Assembly (NCBI GenBank): GCA_040880725.1
Contig: JBBDHV010000015.1
Location: forward strand, 1-37,037
Direction of reading: 5' to 3'
From: DATHWB01 sp040880725
GTDB lineage: Bacteria; Actinomycetota; Acidimicrobiia; Spongiisociales; ZC4RG35
DNA: 37,037 nt
Below, piece by piece: positions 1-8,463 of this stretch; position 1 is the stretch's first letter; the number at the start of each line of letters is the position of its first letter. The notes beneath the pieces are model-generated. The model was not told where the DNA came from, did no database searches, and was given only the letters and a program-made list of their open reading frames with translations. The position numbers and the translations under genes are program-made.

Positions 1-708
1 TGTCGGATAGCGATGTGGTGCGTCGCTGTCGCTGACGATCACCGGTCGCCCGGAGCGGATCGCGTCGGACTCCGGTCGGGCATCATCGAACGCCACCACA
101 TCGCCCAGTGGGTTGGAACCGGGCATCGCCGACCGGAGGACCCGGGTGCCGGGCTCGGCGAGCATCACTGCGGTGGTCGCGCCCGTGGCCAGCCCCGCGA
201 TTTCGGCGAGTGCGGCGACGACTGCCGTTTCCGACGTGACCGTGCCGAGTGCGACTGACGCGTGCTGCAGCAGCCGGACCTGCGCTTCGGATCGCTCGGC
301 GATTCTCCGAGCGACGAGAAGTTCGCGTTCGTAATCCTGTCGCCGGCGCGCGTCGAATATTGCGAACTGCATCGACTCTGGCCGTCCATCGACGGAGCAT
401 TGCAGCGTGGAATTGACGAGTATCGGCAGGGTGGTCCCGTCTGCGCGTTGGAGGTGGAGCGCCACCTCTCGCATCTCACCGTCCAGGTGCAGCACGGGCA
501 CACAACGCGTCTCGTAGTAGGCGCGGTTCCTGACGTCGAGCAGGTCGGCGAAGAGCCTCCCATTGACTTGGTCCCAGTCGTATCCGGACCAATCGAGAAA
601 GGTCTGGTTGACCCCGACGACCCGTCCGGACACGTTGGTGGACAGAAGCCCGCACGGTGCGTGCTCGTACAGCTCCTCGACCTGCTCGCCGAGAAGGTGG
701 AGGGTCAT
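1..708 (-). CDS. PAS-GAF sensor protein, N-terminal 236 residues (3' end outside window)
   Basis: The minus frame is open from an ATG at 708 to the window edge. Residues about 5-110 read as a PAS domain (GLLSTNVSGRVVGVNQTFLDW, then FADLL, YYETRCVPVLHLDGEMREVAL, and RADGTTLPILVNS). A short helical linker with YERELLVARRIAERSEAQ follows, and a GAF-like domain begins near residue 165 (ALAEIAGLATGATTAVMLAEPGT). This PAS subtype with its YERELL linker is common in actinobacterial RsbU/SpoIIE-type PP2C phosphatases and in some diguanylate cyclases. The output domain lies outside the window, so the enzyme type is unknown. No ATG, GTG or TTG lies further upstream in frame before a TAG at 816-814. The start overlaps a tiny leader frame (ATGA). 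A sigma-B/F-like promoter lies about 80 bases upstream, which fits a stress role. Confidence 0.8.
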   Translation of the reverse strand, partial: MTLHLLGEQVEELYEHAPCGLLSTNVSGRVVGVNQTFLDWSGYDWDQVNGRLFADLLDVRNRAYYETRCVPVLHLDGEMREVALHLQRADGTTLPILVNSTLQCSVDGRPESMQFAIFDARRRQDYERELLVARRIAERSEAQVRLLQHASVALGTVTSETAVVAALAEIAGLATGATTAVMLAEPGTRVLRSAMPGSNPLGDVVAFDDARPESDAIRSGRPVIVSDSDAPHRYPT

Positions 709-764
709 CGGAGCGACGCCCCGCGGCCGCGGGTGAGGACGTTCTGCAGTGCCGTGGTGGTCAT
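705..764 (-). other. possible 19-codon leader ORF overlapping the PAS gene start
   Basis: ATG at 764 has a GGAG eight bases upstream and runs 19 codons to TGA at 707-705. That stop overlaps the ATG of the PAS-GAF gene in the arrangement ATGA. The PAS start itself has no good Shine-Dalgarno sequence, so translational coupling through this leader is plausible. A sequencing frameshift that splits one N-terminus would look the same. Confidence 0.25.
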
Positions 765-793
765 CCGGCGGACTCCATCGTTGGTCGTGCGTC

Positions 794-819
794 TTACCCT
801 TTCGGCAACTGCCCTAAAC
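794..819 (-). promoter_or_regulatory. sigma-B/sigma-F-like promoter of the PAS-GAF gene
   Basis: On the minus strand GTTT (819-816) is followed by 16 bases and GGGTAA (799-794). This fits the actinobacterial stress-sigma consensus GTTT-N14-16-GGGTA(T) at all but the last base. The expected transcript start, near 787, is about 23 bases before the leader ATG and about 80 before the PAS-GAF start. Confidence 0.5.
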
Positions 820-916
820 CCGATGTCCGAGGTGTGTACCGGAGTCGACGAATGATCGAGGTGAATCTTTCTCGGGCGCGGCGAGACGAATCAGTCCCGG
901 GAGACCTTCCCTCATG

Positions 917-3472
917 TCATGACCGTTCGCGGAGATATTGGGAGAGCCGGTCGGCCTCGCGGTCACGCAGGAGGACGTTCGACCTGAGCTTTTCCAGGTT
1001 CTGGGAGGTCGCCTTCTCAGCGTGGGGAACCTTCGTCTCTGCCAGGAAACCCTGCACGTCGTTGGCGACGTCCGGTCGCGACAGCGCCGGGATGCCCTCG
1101 ACGAGACGTCGAAGGGTCAGCGGTGGCATCAGCCCGATGAACGACGTCCACTCCTCGCGCAAACGCTGCCATGCATGGTTACCGCTGTTGCGGCCGCCCA
1201 ACAGGCGGGCCGCCACCCAGGACCCGTCCTGGTTGCGGATCGATCCGTCGCGGATGGCGTCGAGCGTGCGGTCGGTGTACGACGGCGCATCGAAGAACGT
1301 CACCGCCTGCAGCAGCCGCAGTTCGGTCTGCGGCGTCTTGGCCTTGCGGTACGCGGCGAAGACCTCGGAGTAGTCGTCGCCGTCGCCCGTCGCGGCCAAC
1401 GTGAACAGCGACGTCTGGCCGACGTCGGGGTCGGTCGACTTGGGATCCGTCATCCATGCCCGCCCCACTTCGCGTGACCGCTCGACGGTCGTTTCATCTC
1501 GCGCCGTGCGACCCAGTGTGCCGATCACCAGCCCGCGCAGGCTCCGGGTCAGATCCGACTCGTCGTCCCGTGCTTCCCAGCCGAGCCGGTCAGCGGTGGG
1601 CCGGACGATTTCGGCAACCAGCGTCTGGAATGCAGGAAGGTCCTCGTCGGCCACCACATGGTGCTTCAGTGACGCCAACCCGCCGATCACGGCCTGCCAG
1701 ATGGCGTACTCGGTTTCCTCCCGATATGCCGTGGCGAGTTCGAGAAAGGCGGCGGCACCGACCTGACCGGACTCGACCATCGCCCAGGTGTCCGAAATGA
1801 GCACATAACGCTCGTTGTCGTCCAACTGCTCGACGTTCGCACGCAGCGCCTTGGCGAGGGACTCGGAGTAGGTGACCCGGTAGAAGCCGTGCCCGCCGGC
1901 ATTGACGATCGCCCAATCGATGGGACCGTCGACGTCGACCACGGCCGAGGCGGAGTCGAGCAGGACCTTGCGGGAGAACGGGCGCCCGTCTGACTGACCA
2001 CGTATCTGGATGGGGATCTTCCACGACGTCTGGTCGGTCTCGTCAGGGATGAACAAGAACCGGCGCTGGTCGAGGCGCAATCCACCGTCGGTGGCGGCGA
2101 CGTCGACCTGGGGGAAGCCTTCCTGCAGGATCCACGTGTCCATGATCGAACCCACGTCGACACCGGACGCACGGTCGAGGCCGGCCCACAGGTCACGGGT
2201 CACCGTGTTGCCGTGCGCATGGGTCCGCAGATAGTCGCCGACGCCCTGGCGGAAGACTTCCTCGCCCAGGTACTGCTCGATTTGGCGGAGCACCGACGAC
2301 CCCTTGCCGTAGGTGAGGGCGTCGAACATCTCGTTGGCTTCTTCCGGAGACGTGACCTCGAACTCGACGGGCCGCGAGGTCTGGAGCCCGTCGGTGTCGT
2401 ACGCCCACGGCCGCTCCACCGCGCTGAAGGACAGCCAACGTTTCCACTCGGGCTTCATTGCGTCGGTGGCCTTCATCTCCATGAAGCTGGCGAACGCTTC
2501 GTTCAGCCAGATGCCATCCCACCACTTCATCGTGACGAGGTCGCCGAACCACATGTGGGCCAGTTCGTGCGCGACCACATCCAAGATACGGACGAGTTCG
2601 GCCTGGGTGGCGGTTTCGGGATCGACGAGGAGGGCGGTTTCCCGGAAGGTGATGCACCCGAGGTTCTCCATCGCACCGAAGGCGAAGTCGGGAATGGCCA
2701 CCATGTCGACCTTGTCGCCCGGGTACGGGATGTCGTAGTACGACGACAGGTAACGCAGGCAGAAGGCTCCGCACTCGAGGGCGAACTCGGAGAGATGTTC
2801 CTTGCCTTTCGGCGCGATCACTCGCAGCGGCACCCCGTCGACGTCGACCGGGTCGGTCGCTTCGAAGGGTCCGACGATGAATGCGACGAGGTAGGTCGAC
2901 ATCTTCATCGTCTCGGAGAACGTGACGGCGACCTTGCCATCTTCCAGCGGGAGGCGGGAAAGCTCCGCGCCGTTGGACACGGCCAGGAGATCGTCGGGGA
3001 CCACGAGGGTCACCGCGAACTTCGCCTTCATGTCCGGCTCGTCGAAGCACGGGAGCGCCCTGCGGGCGTCGGTCGCCTCGAACTGGGTGGTTGCGATGAC
3101 CTGCTCATTGCCGTCGACATCGGTGAACTTGGAGCGGTAGAAGCCCACCAGTTGGTCGTTGAGGATGCCTCGGAAACGGAGCGTCAGCTCGGCCCCACCC
3201 TTCACCAGCGGACGTTCGAACGCGATGATCGCCCGTTGCATCGGTTCGTCGTAGGACACCGTGCCGACGAGAGCCCCGTCTTCGTCTGTGACCACGCCTT
3301 CGTCGATCTCGATTTCCAGGACGTTCAGAACGATCTCATCTGTGGCTTCCGCGACATCGAGTTCGATCGTCGCGTCCCCGACGAAGGTGAAGGCCGCCAG
3401 GTCCGGTTCCAGTCGCAACTCGTAGCGCAGGGGGAGCGCGGTGCGCGGAAGTCGGTACGGATTGTCGCTCAC
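917..3472 (-). CDS. pepN: aminopeptidase N-type M1 metallopeptidase
   Basis: The product has 851 residues, the usual size for a bacterial M1 aminopeptidase, and would remove N-terminal residues from peptides in the cytoplasm; no signal peptide is seen. The substrate-anchoring GAMEN motif is at 266-270. The zinc site HELAH is at 302-306, and the third zinc ligand is Glu325 in WLNEAF, giving the expected HExxH-x18-E. An N-terminal beta domain precedes the catalytic domain, and the last ~330 residues form the helical ERAP1-C-like region. Translation starts at GTG 3472, preceded by a strong GAGGAGGAG. It is divergent from serB, with 90 bases between starts. The PAS-GAF gene lies downstream on the same strand after about 200 bases, so it is probably a separate unit. 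Confidence 0.95.
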   Translation of the reverse strand: MSDNPYRLPRTALPLRYELRLEPDLAAFTFVGDATIELDVAEATDEIVLNVLEIEIDEGVVTDEDGALVGTVSYDEPMQRAIIAFERPLVKGGAELTLRFRGILNDQLVGFYRSKFTDVDGNEQVIATTQFEATDARRALPCFDEPDMKAKFAVTLVVPDDLLAVSNGAELSRLPLEDGKVAVTFSETMKMSTYLVAFIVGPFEATDPVDVDGVPLRVIAPKGKEHLSEFALECGAFCLRYLSSYYDIPYPGDKVDMVAIPDFAFGAMENLGCITFRETALLVDPETATQAELVRILDVVAHELAHMWFGDLVTMKWWDGIWLNEAFASFMEMKATDAMKPEWKRWLSFSAVERPWAYDTDGLQTSRPVEFEVTSPEEANEMFDALTYGKGSSVLRQIEQYLGEEVFRQGVGDYLRTHAHGNTVTRDLWAGLDRASGVDVGSIMDTWILQEGFPQVDVAATDGGLRLDQRRFLFIPDETDQTSWKIPIQIRGQSDGRPFSRKVLLDSASAVVDVDGPIDWAIVNAGGHGFYRVTYSESLAKALRANVEQLDDNERYVLISDTWAMVESGQVGAAAFLELATAYREETEYAIWQAVIGGLASLKHHVVADEDLPAFQTLVAEIVRPTADRLGWEARDDESDLTRSLRGLVIGTLGRTARDETTVERSREVGRAWMTDPKSTDPDVGQTSLFTLAATGDGDDYSEVFAAYRKAKTPQTELRLLQAVTFFDAPSYTDRTLDAIRDGSIRNQDGSWVAARLLGGRNSGNHAWQRLREEWTSFIGLMPPLTLRRLVEGIPALSRPDVANDVQGFLAETKVPHAEKATSQNLEKLRSNVLLRDREADRLSQYLRERS

Positions 3473-3549
3473 TGAGTTCTCCTCCTCGATACGTCCTCCT
3501 CGACGCGACCCGGAATCGTACCGAGGTCGGGGACGCTCTGGGCGAGGGT

Positions 3550-3555
3550 TAGCCT
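3550..3555 (+). promoter_or_regulatory. -10 element (TAGCCT) of leaderless serB
   Basis: TAGCCT fits TANNNT and ends seven bases before the GTG start at 3563. No Shine-Dalgarno lies between them, so transcription should begin at or next to the start codon. Confidence 0.5.
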
Positions 3556-3562
3556 CCCGCCG

Positions 3563-4729
3563 GTGTCATCCACCGTCCTCGTTCGGGTCTCTGCCCTCGA
3601 CCGGCCAGGCATCACGGCCGGTCTCATGGGCGTGCTGCAAGCGGGCGGTGCGGTCCTCCTCGACGTCGAACAGATCGTGGTGCGCGGTCGCCTCACCCTC
3701 GACATCCTCATCGACGTTCCGGCGGGCAACACGCTCATCAAGGACCTCTTGTTCTACGGGTGGGAGAAGGATCTCCGTCTCGACTTCGAGGTCGTCGAGG
3801 ACGCGCCCAGCGAATATCGGACCCGGTCGGCGGTGACGGTCATCGGGAGCGATGTCGGACCGGGCGTTTTCGGTGCGGTGGCCAGCGCGATCGCGTCCGG
3901 CAACGGAAACATCGACCGCATCGTTCGCTTGTCGAGGTACCCGGTGATCGCCTACGAGCTCGCGATCACAGACGGCGACATCGACATCATGCGCCGGGCG
4001 CTAGTCGACGTTGCGGCTGCCAACCCGGTGGATATCGCCATCCAGGCCGAAGGTCTCCATCGCCGGGCGCGTCGTCTGATCGTTCTGGACGTCGACTCGA
4101 CCCTGATTCAGAACGAGATGATCGACCTGCTTGCCGAGGAGGCCGGCGTCGCAGAGGAGGTGGCCGCCCTCACGCTCCAGGCGATGGAAGGCGACCTCGA
4201 CTTCGAGCGTTCTCTTCGCGAACGCGTTCGGCTCCTGGCCGGTCTGTCGGAGGAGGCGATCGAGCGTGTGGCGGAGCGGATCGTCCTCACGCCGGGGGCG
4301 CGGACGTTCGTCGCCACCCTGAAGAAGCTCGGCATGACGGTGGGGGTGGTCTCGGGTGGCTTCACCGTGTTCACCGATCGGCTGAAGGAGCGACTGGACC
4401 TCGATCATGCCGAGGCCAACGAGTTGGAGATCGTCGACGGAGCGCTGACAGGCGAGATCGTCGGACGAGTCGTCGACCGCAAGCGCAAAGCAGAGGTGCT
4501 GCGTGAGCTCGCCGCGGCTCACGGGGTCCCTGTCGAGCAGTCGGTCGCCCTCGGCGACGGTGCCAACGACCTCGACCTGCTGGCAGCCGCTGGACTGGGC
4601 ATCGCCTTCAACGCCAAACCCGTCGTGCGCACCGCCGCCGACACCACCCTGAACGTTCCCTACCTCGACGCCGCCCTCTTCCTCCTCGGCATCCCCCGCG
4701 AAGACATCTCCGGCACCGACGACACGTAG
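3563..4729 (+). CDS. serB: phosphoserine phosphatase with N-terminal ACT domains
   Basis: The product (388 residues) hydrolyses O-phospho-L-serine to serine, the last step of the phosphorylated serine pathway. Residues about 4-80 and 90-165 are two ACT-like regulatory domains, as in mycobacterial SerB2. The HAD catalytic part follows: motif I DVDST with Asp176 and Asp178, motif II Ser264 in VVSGG, a Lys near 307-309, and motif IV GDGAND at 331-336. GTG is the start because it lies seven bases after a TAGCCT -10 element. The TAG stop lies inside the left arm of a 57-base inverted repeat. The gene shares its substrate with CysM, encoded about 27 kb away in this window. Confidence 0.95.
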   Translation: MSSTVLVRVSALDRPGITAGLMGVLQAGGAVLLDVEQIVVRGRLTLDILIDVPAGNTLIKDLLFYGWEKDLRLDFEVVEDAPSEYRTRSAVTVIGSDVGPGVFGAVASAIASGNGNIDRIVRLSRYPVIAYELAITDGDIDIMRRALVDVAAANPVDIAIQAEGLHRRARRLIVLDVDSTLIQNEMIDLLAEEAGVAEEVAALTLQAMEGDLDFERSLRERVRLLAGLSEEAIERVAERIVLTPGARTFVATLKKLGMTVGVVSGGFTVFTDRLKERLDLDHAEANELEIVDGALTGEIVGRVVDRKRKAEVLRELAAAHGVPVEQSVALGDGANDLDLLAAAGLGIAFNAKPVVRTAADTTLNVPYLDAALFLLGIPREDISGTDDT

Positions 4730-4782
4730 TCGCAAACCCTGGGTTCCTGACCACACTGGGCGTAGTCCCCAGCCCGCAGTTC
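4726..4782 (+). repeat. left arm of 57-base inverted repeat flanking the AbiEi-DUF559 gene
   Basis: Read in reverse complement this arm matches 5720-5776 at 53 of 57 positions, without gaps, by hand alignment. The serB stop codon (4727-4729) is its second to fourth base. The arm ends 36 bases before the ATG of the enclosed gene, so it could also carry that gene's promoter or operator. Inside it, 4734-4744 is a short palindrome, AACCC-T-GGGTT. Confidence 0.9.
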
Positions 4783-4818
4783 GCAGGTTCTGTCTGACCC
4801 GCGCGCGATGCTCGGCCG

Positions 4819-5721
4819 ATGAATGCGAATCAACCGAACGTCGTCGACCTTGCTCTCGCCCAGGGCGGCGTCGCCACTCGTCGACAACTGCTCGAACTCG
4901 GACTCACCAAGCGGCAGATCGACTACCGGGTTAATGCCGGCGACTGGACCCTTGTGAAACGGGGGGTCTATCAGATCGCACAGCCTCGCGATCGCCGGGA
5001 CCTCCTCCGACGTGTCATCGCGGTGTGGGAACGCTCAGTGCTCTCGCACGAGACGGCCGCCGAGTTGCACGATTTCCCATATGTCGATCGTGGCCGGATC
5101 GTCGTCTCGCACCACTCGCGCACGACGCATGACTTCCCGGATGTCGAGGTTCATCGAACGCATGACCTCGACGAATGGCACATCACCCGCATCGAAGCCA
5201 TGCCGGTGACCACGATCGCCCGAACCGTCGTCGACTTGTCCGCTACGAGGAGCGCGCGACACGTCGGCGCGATCACGGACCGACTCGTGTCCGATGGACG
5301 GCTCGAGTTGGTTGAGTTGGCGGCTGTCCACGGAGCGGTCGCTCGCCGCGGCAAGGGCGGGACGCAAGTACTTCGGGAGGTGCTCGAAGCGCGATTCGAC
5401 GGAATGCTCCGAGACGAATCCGAACTCGAGCGACGCGGCCGTCGCGTGATTACCGATGGCGGGCTCCCTCTCCCTGTGAGCGAGTTCCCGATTCCCTGGA
5501 ACCCGTCCCGGAGGTTCGACGAGGCGTACCCCGACCTCAAAATCGCGATCGAATGGGACTCGCGCCGGTACCACGGTCAGTTGGCCGCGTTTGAATCGGA
5601 TCGGGCACGGGACCGGGACGCCGCGCTCGAGGGATGGCGGGTGCTGCGGTTCACGTGGAACGACGTCCACAATCACCCTCATCGCGTCGTTGAGACCATT
5701 CGCGGTCTGCTCGCGGCTTGA
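4819..5721 (+). CDS. AbiEi-like HTH plus DUF559 nuclease-like protein
   Basis: The product has 300 residues. Residues about 5-50 (VDLALAQGGVATRRQL, then LTKRQIDYRVNAGDW and RGVYQIA) match the winged-helix domain found at the start of AbiEi-type antitoxins. The C-terminal ~90 residues match DUF559, a Vsr-like restriction-endonuclease fold: an acidic residue in RRFDEAYPDLKIAIEWDS, then YHG, RDRDAALEGWRVLRFTWNDV. No AbiEii-type nucleotidyltransferase toxin gene is adjacent, so this is an orphan gene rather than a type IV toxin-antitoxin pair. It stands alone between the convergent genes serB and gnd, inside a 57-base inverted repeat, and its TGA stop overlaps the right arm. Domain identity is good; cellular role is unknown. 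DNA binding and autoregulation at the repeats, or nuclease-driven mobility, are inferences. Confidence 0.85.
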   Translation: MNANQPNVVDLALAQGGVATRRQLLELGLTKRQIDYRVNAGDWTLVKRGVYQIAQPRDRRDLLRRVIAVWERSVLSHETAAELHDFPYVDRGRIVVSHHSRTTHDFPDVEVHRTHDLDEWHITRIEAMPVTTIARTVVDLSATRSARHVGAITDRLVSDGRLELVELAAVHGAVARRGKGGTQVLREVLEARFDGMLRDESELERRGRRVITDGGLPLPVSEFPIPWNPSRRFDEAYPDLKIAIEWDSRRYHGQLAAFESDRARDRDAALEGWRVLRFTWNDVHNHPHRVVETIRGLLAA

Positions 5722-5776
5722 ACTGCGGGCCGGGGACTACACCCAGTGTGGTCAGGAACCCAGGGTACGCGACTAC
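5720..5776 (-). repeat. right arm of 57-base inverted repeat flanking the AbiEi-DUF559 gene
   Basis: This is the reverse complement of 4726-4782 with four mismatches. The arm begins within the TGA of the AbiEi-DUF559 gene (5719-5721) and holds the gnd stop codon (5775-5773). Relative to its neighbour's TAG it sits at the same offset as the left arm does to serB, so both arms start GTAGTCGC. Confidence 0.9.
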
Positions 5777-7206
5777 GCCTCGTAGGAGCGGGAGGTGGTT
5801 TTGCCGCCGTGGCCGGTCCAGTCCGTGTGGAAGTGTTCGCCGCGGGGGCGGTCGACCCGTTCGTAGGTGTGGGCGCCGAAATAGTCGCGTTGGGCTTGGA
5901 TCAGGTTGGCGGAGACCTGTTCGGAGAAGAAGGCGTCGTAGAACGCCAGGGCCGACGAGTACGCCGGGACCGGGACGCCGGCTGTCACCGCCGCGGCGAC
6001 CACTCGTCGCCAGCCCGCCTCGGCGTCGCGAACACGCGCGGCGAACCGTGGATCGAGGAGCAGGTGATCCACACCATCGACGAAGGAGGCCATCACGTCG
6101 TCGAGGAACGCGGCCCGGATGATGCAGCCCGCCCTCCAAAGCGACGCCACCTTTGCCAGGTCCAGGTCCCAGCCGTGCTCGTCGGACGCCGCCCGCAGCA
6201 GCATGAAACCCTGGGCGTAGGACACGATCTTGGACGCGTACAGGGCGTCAGCCAGGTCGTCGGGCGTCACGTCGACAGTGACCGGACGTCCCTCCCGGCT
6301 GGCCGCGGCACGCACCCGCAGTTCCTTGAAACTCGACACGATGCGGGCGTACACGGCCTCGGCGACCAGCGACACGGGCTGGCCGAGTTCCATCGACGAG
6401 ATGACCGTCCACTTGCCCGTGCCCTTCTGGCCGGCGGCGTCGAGAATGTTCTCGACGAGGGGTGAGCCGTCGTCGTCGACGGTGGCGAGGATCTCGGCGG
6501 TGATGTCGATGAGAAACGAGTCGAGCACCCCCTCACCCCATGTTCGGAACGTGGCGCTCATCTCGGGATGGCTCATGCCGGAGGCCTTCATCAGCGAATA
6601 GGCCTCGGCGATGACCTGCATGTCCCCGTATTCGATGCCGTTGTGCACCATCTTCACGTAGTGGCCGGCCCCACCCGCGCCCAACCAGTCACAGCACGGT
6701 TCCCCGTCGTCGGCCTTCGCGGCGATCGAACGCAGCATCTCCCGTATGGGGGGCCACGCCCCGGCGTCGCCACCCGGCATGATCGAGGGTCCGTTGCGGG
6801 CGCCCTCTTCCCCGCCGGAAACTCCCGCCCCGACGTACAGAACCCCTGCAGCGGCAGTCTCTTTCACCCGTCGCTCGGTGTCGCTGTAGAGCGAGTTTCC
6901 CCCGTCGATCACGATGTCGCCGGCGTCGAGCAGCGGGACGAGGTCCGAAAGCACCGCGTCGACCGGCGTTCCTGCTTTGACGAGGAGGATGATCCGACGC
7001 GGAGAGCTCAGGCCTGCCACGAAGTCCGTGAGTTGGGCGTGTCCGGTGATCGCCTTGTCGGTTGCCTCGCCGGCGAGGAACTCGTCTGTCACCGACGTGG
7101 TCCGGTTGTAGACCGCCACCGAGTGCCCGTGATCGGCGAGGTTGAGGACGAGATTCTGGCCCATCACGGCCAATCCGATGAGTCCGACGTCTGCAGGTGT
7201 GCTCAT
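5773..7206 (-). CDS. gnd: 6-phosphogluconate dehydrogenase (decarboxylating)
   Basis: The product (477 residues) oxidises 6-phosphogluconate to ribulose 5-phosphate and CO2, producing NADPH, in the pentose phosphate pathway. The N-terminal dinucleotide fold opens with GLIGLAVMGQNL. The substrate and catalytic region GAGHYVKMVHNGIEYGDMQ is complete, and the length is that of the long form of the family. I chose ATG 7206 rather than the in-frame GTG 7215: ATG lies seven bases after a TAGGGT -10 element, so the transcript is probably leaderless, although GGTGGGG could also serve as ribosome binding site. It is divergent from the aminotransferase with only 24 bases between start codons. Its TAG stop is inside the right arm of the inverted repeat. 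Confidence 0.95.
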   Translation of the reverse strand: MSTPADVGLIGLAVMGQNLVLNLADHGHSVAVYNRTTSVTDEFLAGEATDKAITGHAQLTDFVAGLSSPRRIILLVKAGTPVDAVLSDLVPLLDAGDIVIDGGNSLYSDTERRVKETAAAGVLYVGAGVSGGEEGARNGPSIMPGGDAGAWPPIREMLRSIAAKADDGEPCCDWLGAGGAGHYVKMVHNGIEYGDMQVIAEAYSLMKASGMSHPEMSATFRTWGEGVLDSFLIDITAEILATVDDDGSPLVENILDAAGQKGTGKWTVISSMELGQPVSLVAEAVYARIVSSFKELRVRAAASREGRPVTVDVTPDDLADALYASKIVSYAQGFMLLRAASDEHGWDLDLAKVASLWRAGCIIRAAFLDDVMASFVDGVDHLLLDPRFAARVRDAEAGWRRVVAAAVTAGVPVPAYSSALAFYDAFFSEQVSANLIQAQRDYFGAHTYERVDRPRGEHFHTDWTGHGGKTTSRSYEA

Positions 7207-7213
7207 GGGCCCC

Positions 7214-7223
7214 ACCCTATTGT
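7214..7223. promoter_or_regulatory. overlapping divergent -10 elements for gnd and the aminotransferase
   Basis: The ten bases ACCCTATTGT hold TAGGGT on the minus strand (7219-7214) and TATTGT on the plus strand (7218-7223). Each ends seven bases before its start codon, ATG 7206 and ATG 7231. The two hexamers share two base pairs, so the two polymerases should exclude each other. Confidence 0.5.
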
Positions 7224-7230
7224 TCCAGCG

Positions 7231-8451
7231 ATGGCTTCACTCTCGGCACGCGGCACGCGGTTGGCGGATCGCAGTCCCCTCTCGGAGTACATGCGAGTCT
7301 CGAGGGACTACGCCGATCAGCGTTGGACGCCGGATCGCGTCGACGGATTCGTGGACATGAGCACCGCCGAGAACGCACTTGTGTGGGATCTTCTCGAGCC
7401 GCAGGTCTCGAAGGCAAGGTCTGTTCCTGCGAGTGCCGCCCGCTATGGCGACACCCGAGGTTCGGCGCTCTTCCGTGCGGCGGTGGCCGATCTGGTGGCC
7501 AGGACGTTTGTGAATCGTCCCGTGGACCCAGACTCCATTTGCGCGCTGGCCGGTGCCGGCGCGGTGCTGGAGGCAGTGTTTCATGCCTTGTGTGACCCGG
7601 GCGACGGGGTGCTCGTGGCGACGCCGGGCTATGCGGGGTTCTGGATGGACCTCGAGACGCGCGACGAGGCGGTGATCGTCCCGGTTCCGACGCAGTGGGA
7701 GGACGGTTTCCGCATCACTCCAGACGCCCTCGACCGTGCGTGCGCGGCGTCGACTCGTCCGATCAGGGCACTGCTGCTGTGTTCGCCCGACAATCCCACC
7801 GGGAGAGTCCTCGATGCCTCCGAGCTCGCCGATCTCGTGGAGTGGTGCCGGAGTCGGGGTGTCCACCTCGTCAGCGACGAGGTCTATGCGCTGTCGGTCC
7901 ACGACGGTTCGCCGTTCACGAGTGTCGCCAATGTGACCGAACTGGGCGACGACGTCCACATCGTGTGGGCGATCTCGAAAGACTTCGCCGTCAGCGGGTT
8001 CCGCTGTGGCGTGCTCGTCACCGAGAACGACCGGTTGCAGCGCGTCGTCGCCGGACAGGCGATCTGGTCGGGTGTCTCCGGCCGCACGCAGCATCTCTTC
8101 GCCGAACTGCTCAGCGATCGGGACTGGACAGACCGGTATCTCACGGAGATGCGACGTCGCCTCGCTGACGCCCATGCCGTCGCCACGACGGCGCTCACCG
8201 CCCGGGACATCCGCCACCTATCGGGACAGGCTGGGTTCTTCGTCATGGTGGACCTGACCGCCCACCTCGAAGCACCGACGTTCACCGCCGAGAGGGACTT
8301 GTGGCGGCGGATGGTTGATGAGGGCGTGAATCTGACGCCGGGCGCAGACTGTCGGTCGTCGGTCCCCGGATGGTTCCGAATGTGCTTCGCGGCCACGCCG
8401 GTGGAGTCGTTGGCGGTCGGGGTGGATCGCATCGCAGCGGCGGTGCGCTGA
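7231..8451 (+). CDS. class I/II PLP-dependent aminotransferase
   Basis: The product (406 residues) is a fold-type I PLP enzyme, probably moving an amino group between an amino acid and a 2-oxoacid; the substrate cannot be read from sequence. Visible motifs are SPDNPTG at 185-191, DEVY at 216-219, and the PLP lysine Lys250 in ISKDFAVSGFRCG. The pattern resembles ACC-synthase-like members of the family more than aspartate aminotransferase proper. An open frame extends far upstream, but that stretch is antisense to gnd. ATG 7231 is the only sensible start and sits seven bases after TATTGT. ppgK follows after 24 bases with its own -10 element. Confidence 0.85.
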   Translation: MASLSARGTRLADRSPLSEYMRVSRDYADQRWTPDRVDGFVDMSTAENALVWDLLEPQVSKARSVPASAARYGDTRGSALFRAAVADLVARTFVNRPVDPDSICALAGAGAVLEAVFHALCDPGDGVLVATPGYAGFWMDLETRDEAVIVPVPTQWEDGFRITPDALDRACAASTRPIRALLLCSPDNPTGRVLDASELADLVEWCRSRGVHLVSDEVYALSVHDGSPFTSVANVTELGDDVHIVWAISKDFAVSGFRCGVLVTENDRLQRVVAGQAIWSGVSGRTQHLFAELLSDRDWTDRYLTEMRRRLADAHAVATTALTARDIRHLSGQAGFFVMVDLTAHLEAPTFTAERDLWRRMVDEGVNLTPGADCRSSVPGWFRMCFAATPVESLAVGVDRIAAAVR

Positions 8452-8463
8452 CTCGCGTCGGCC

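Noticed and set aside
4819..5721. Type IV toxin-antitoxin pair (AbiE)
   Set aside because: No AbiEii-like nucleotidyltransferase gene is next to it, and the C-terminus is DUF559 rather than an AbiEi C-terminal domain.
6568..7230. Long N-terminal extension of the aminotransferase frame
   Set aside because: It runs antisense to gnd, and the PLP-enzyme fold begins right after ATG 7231.
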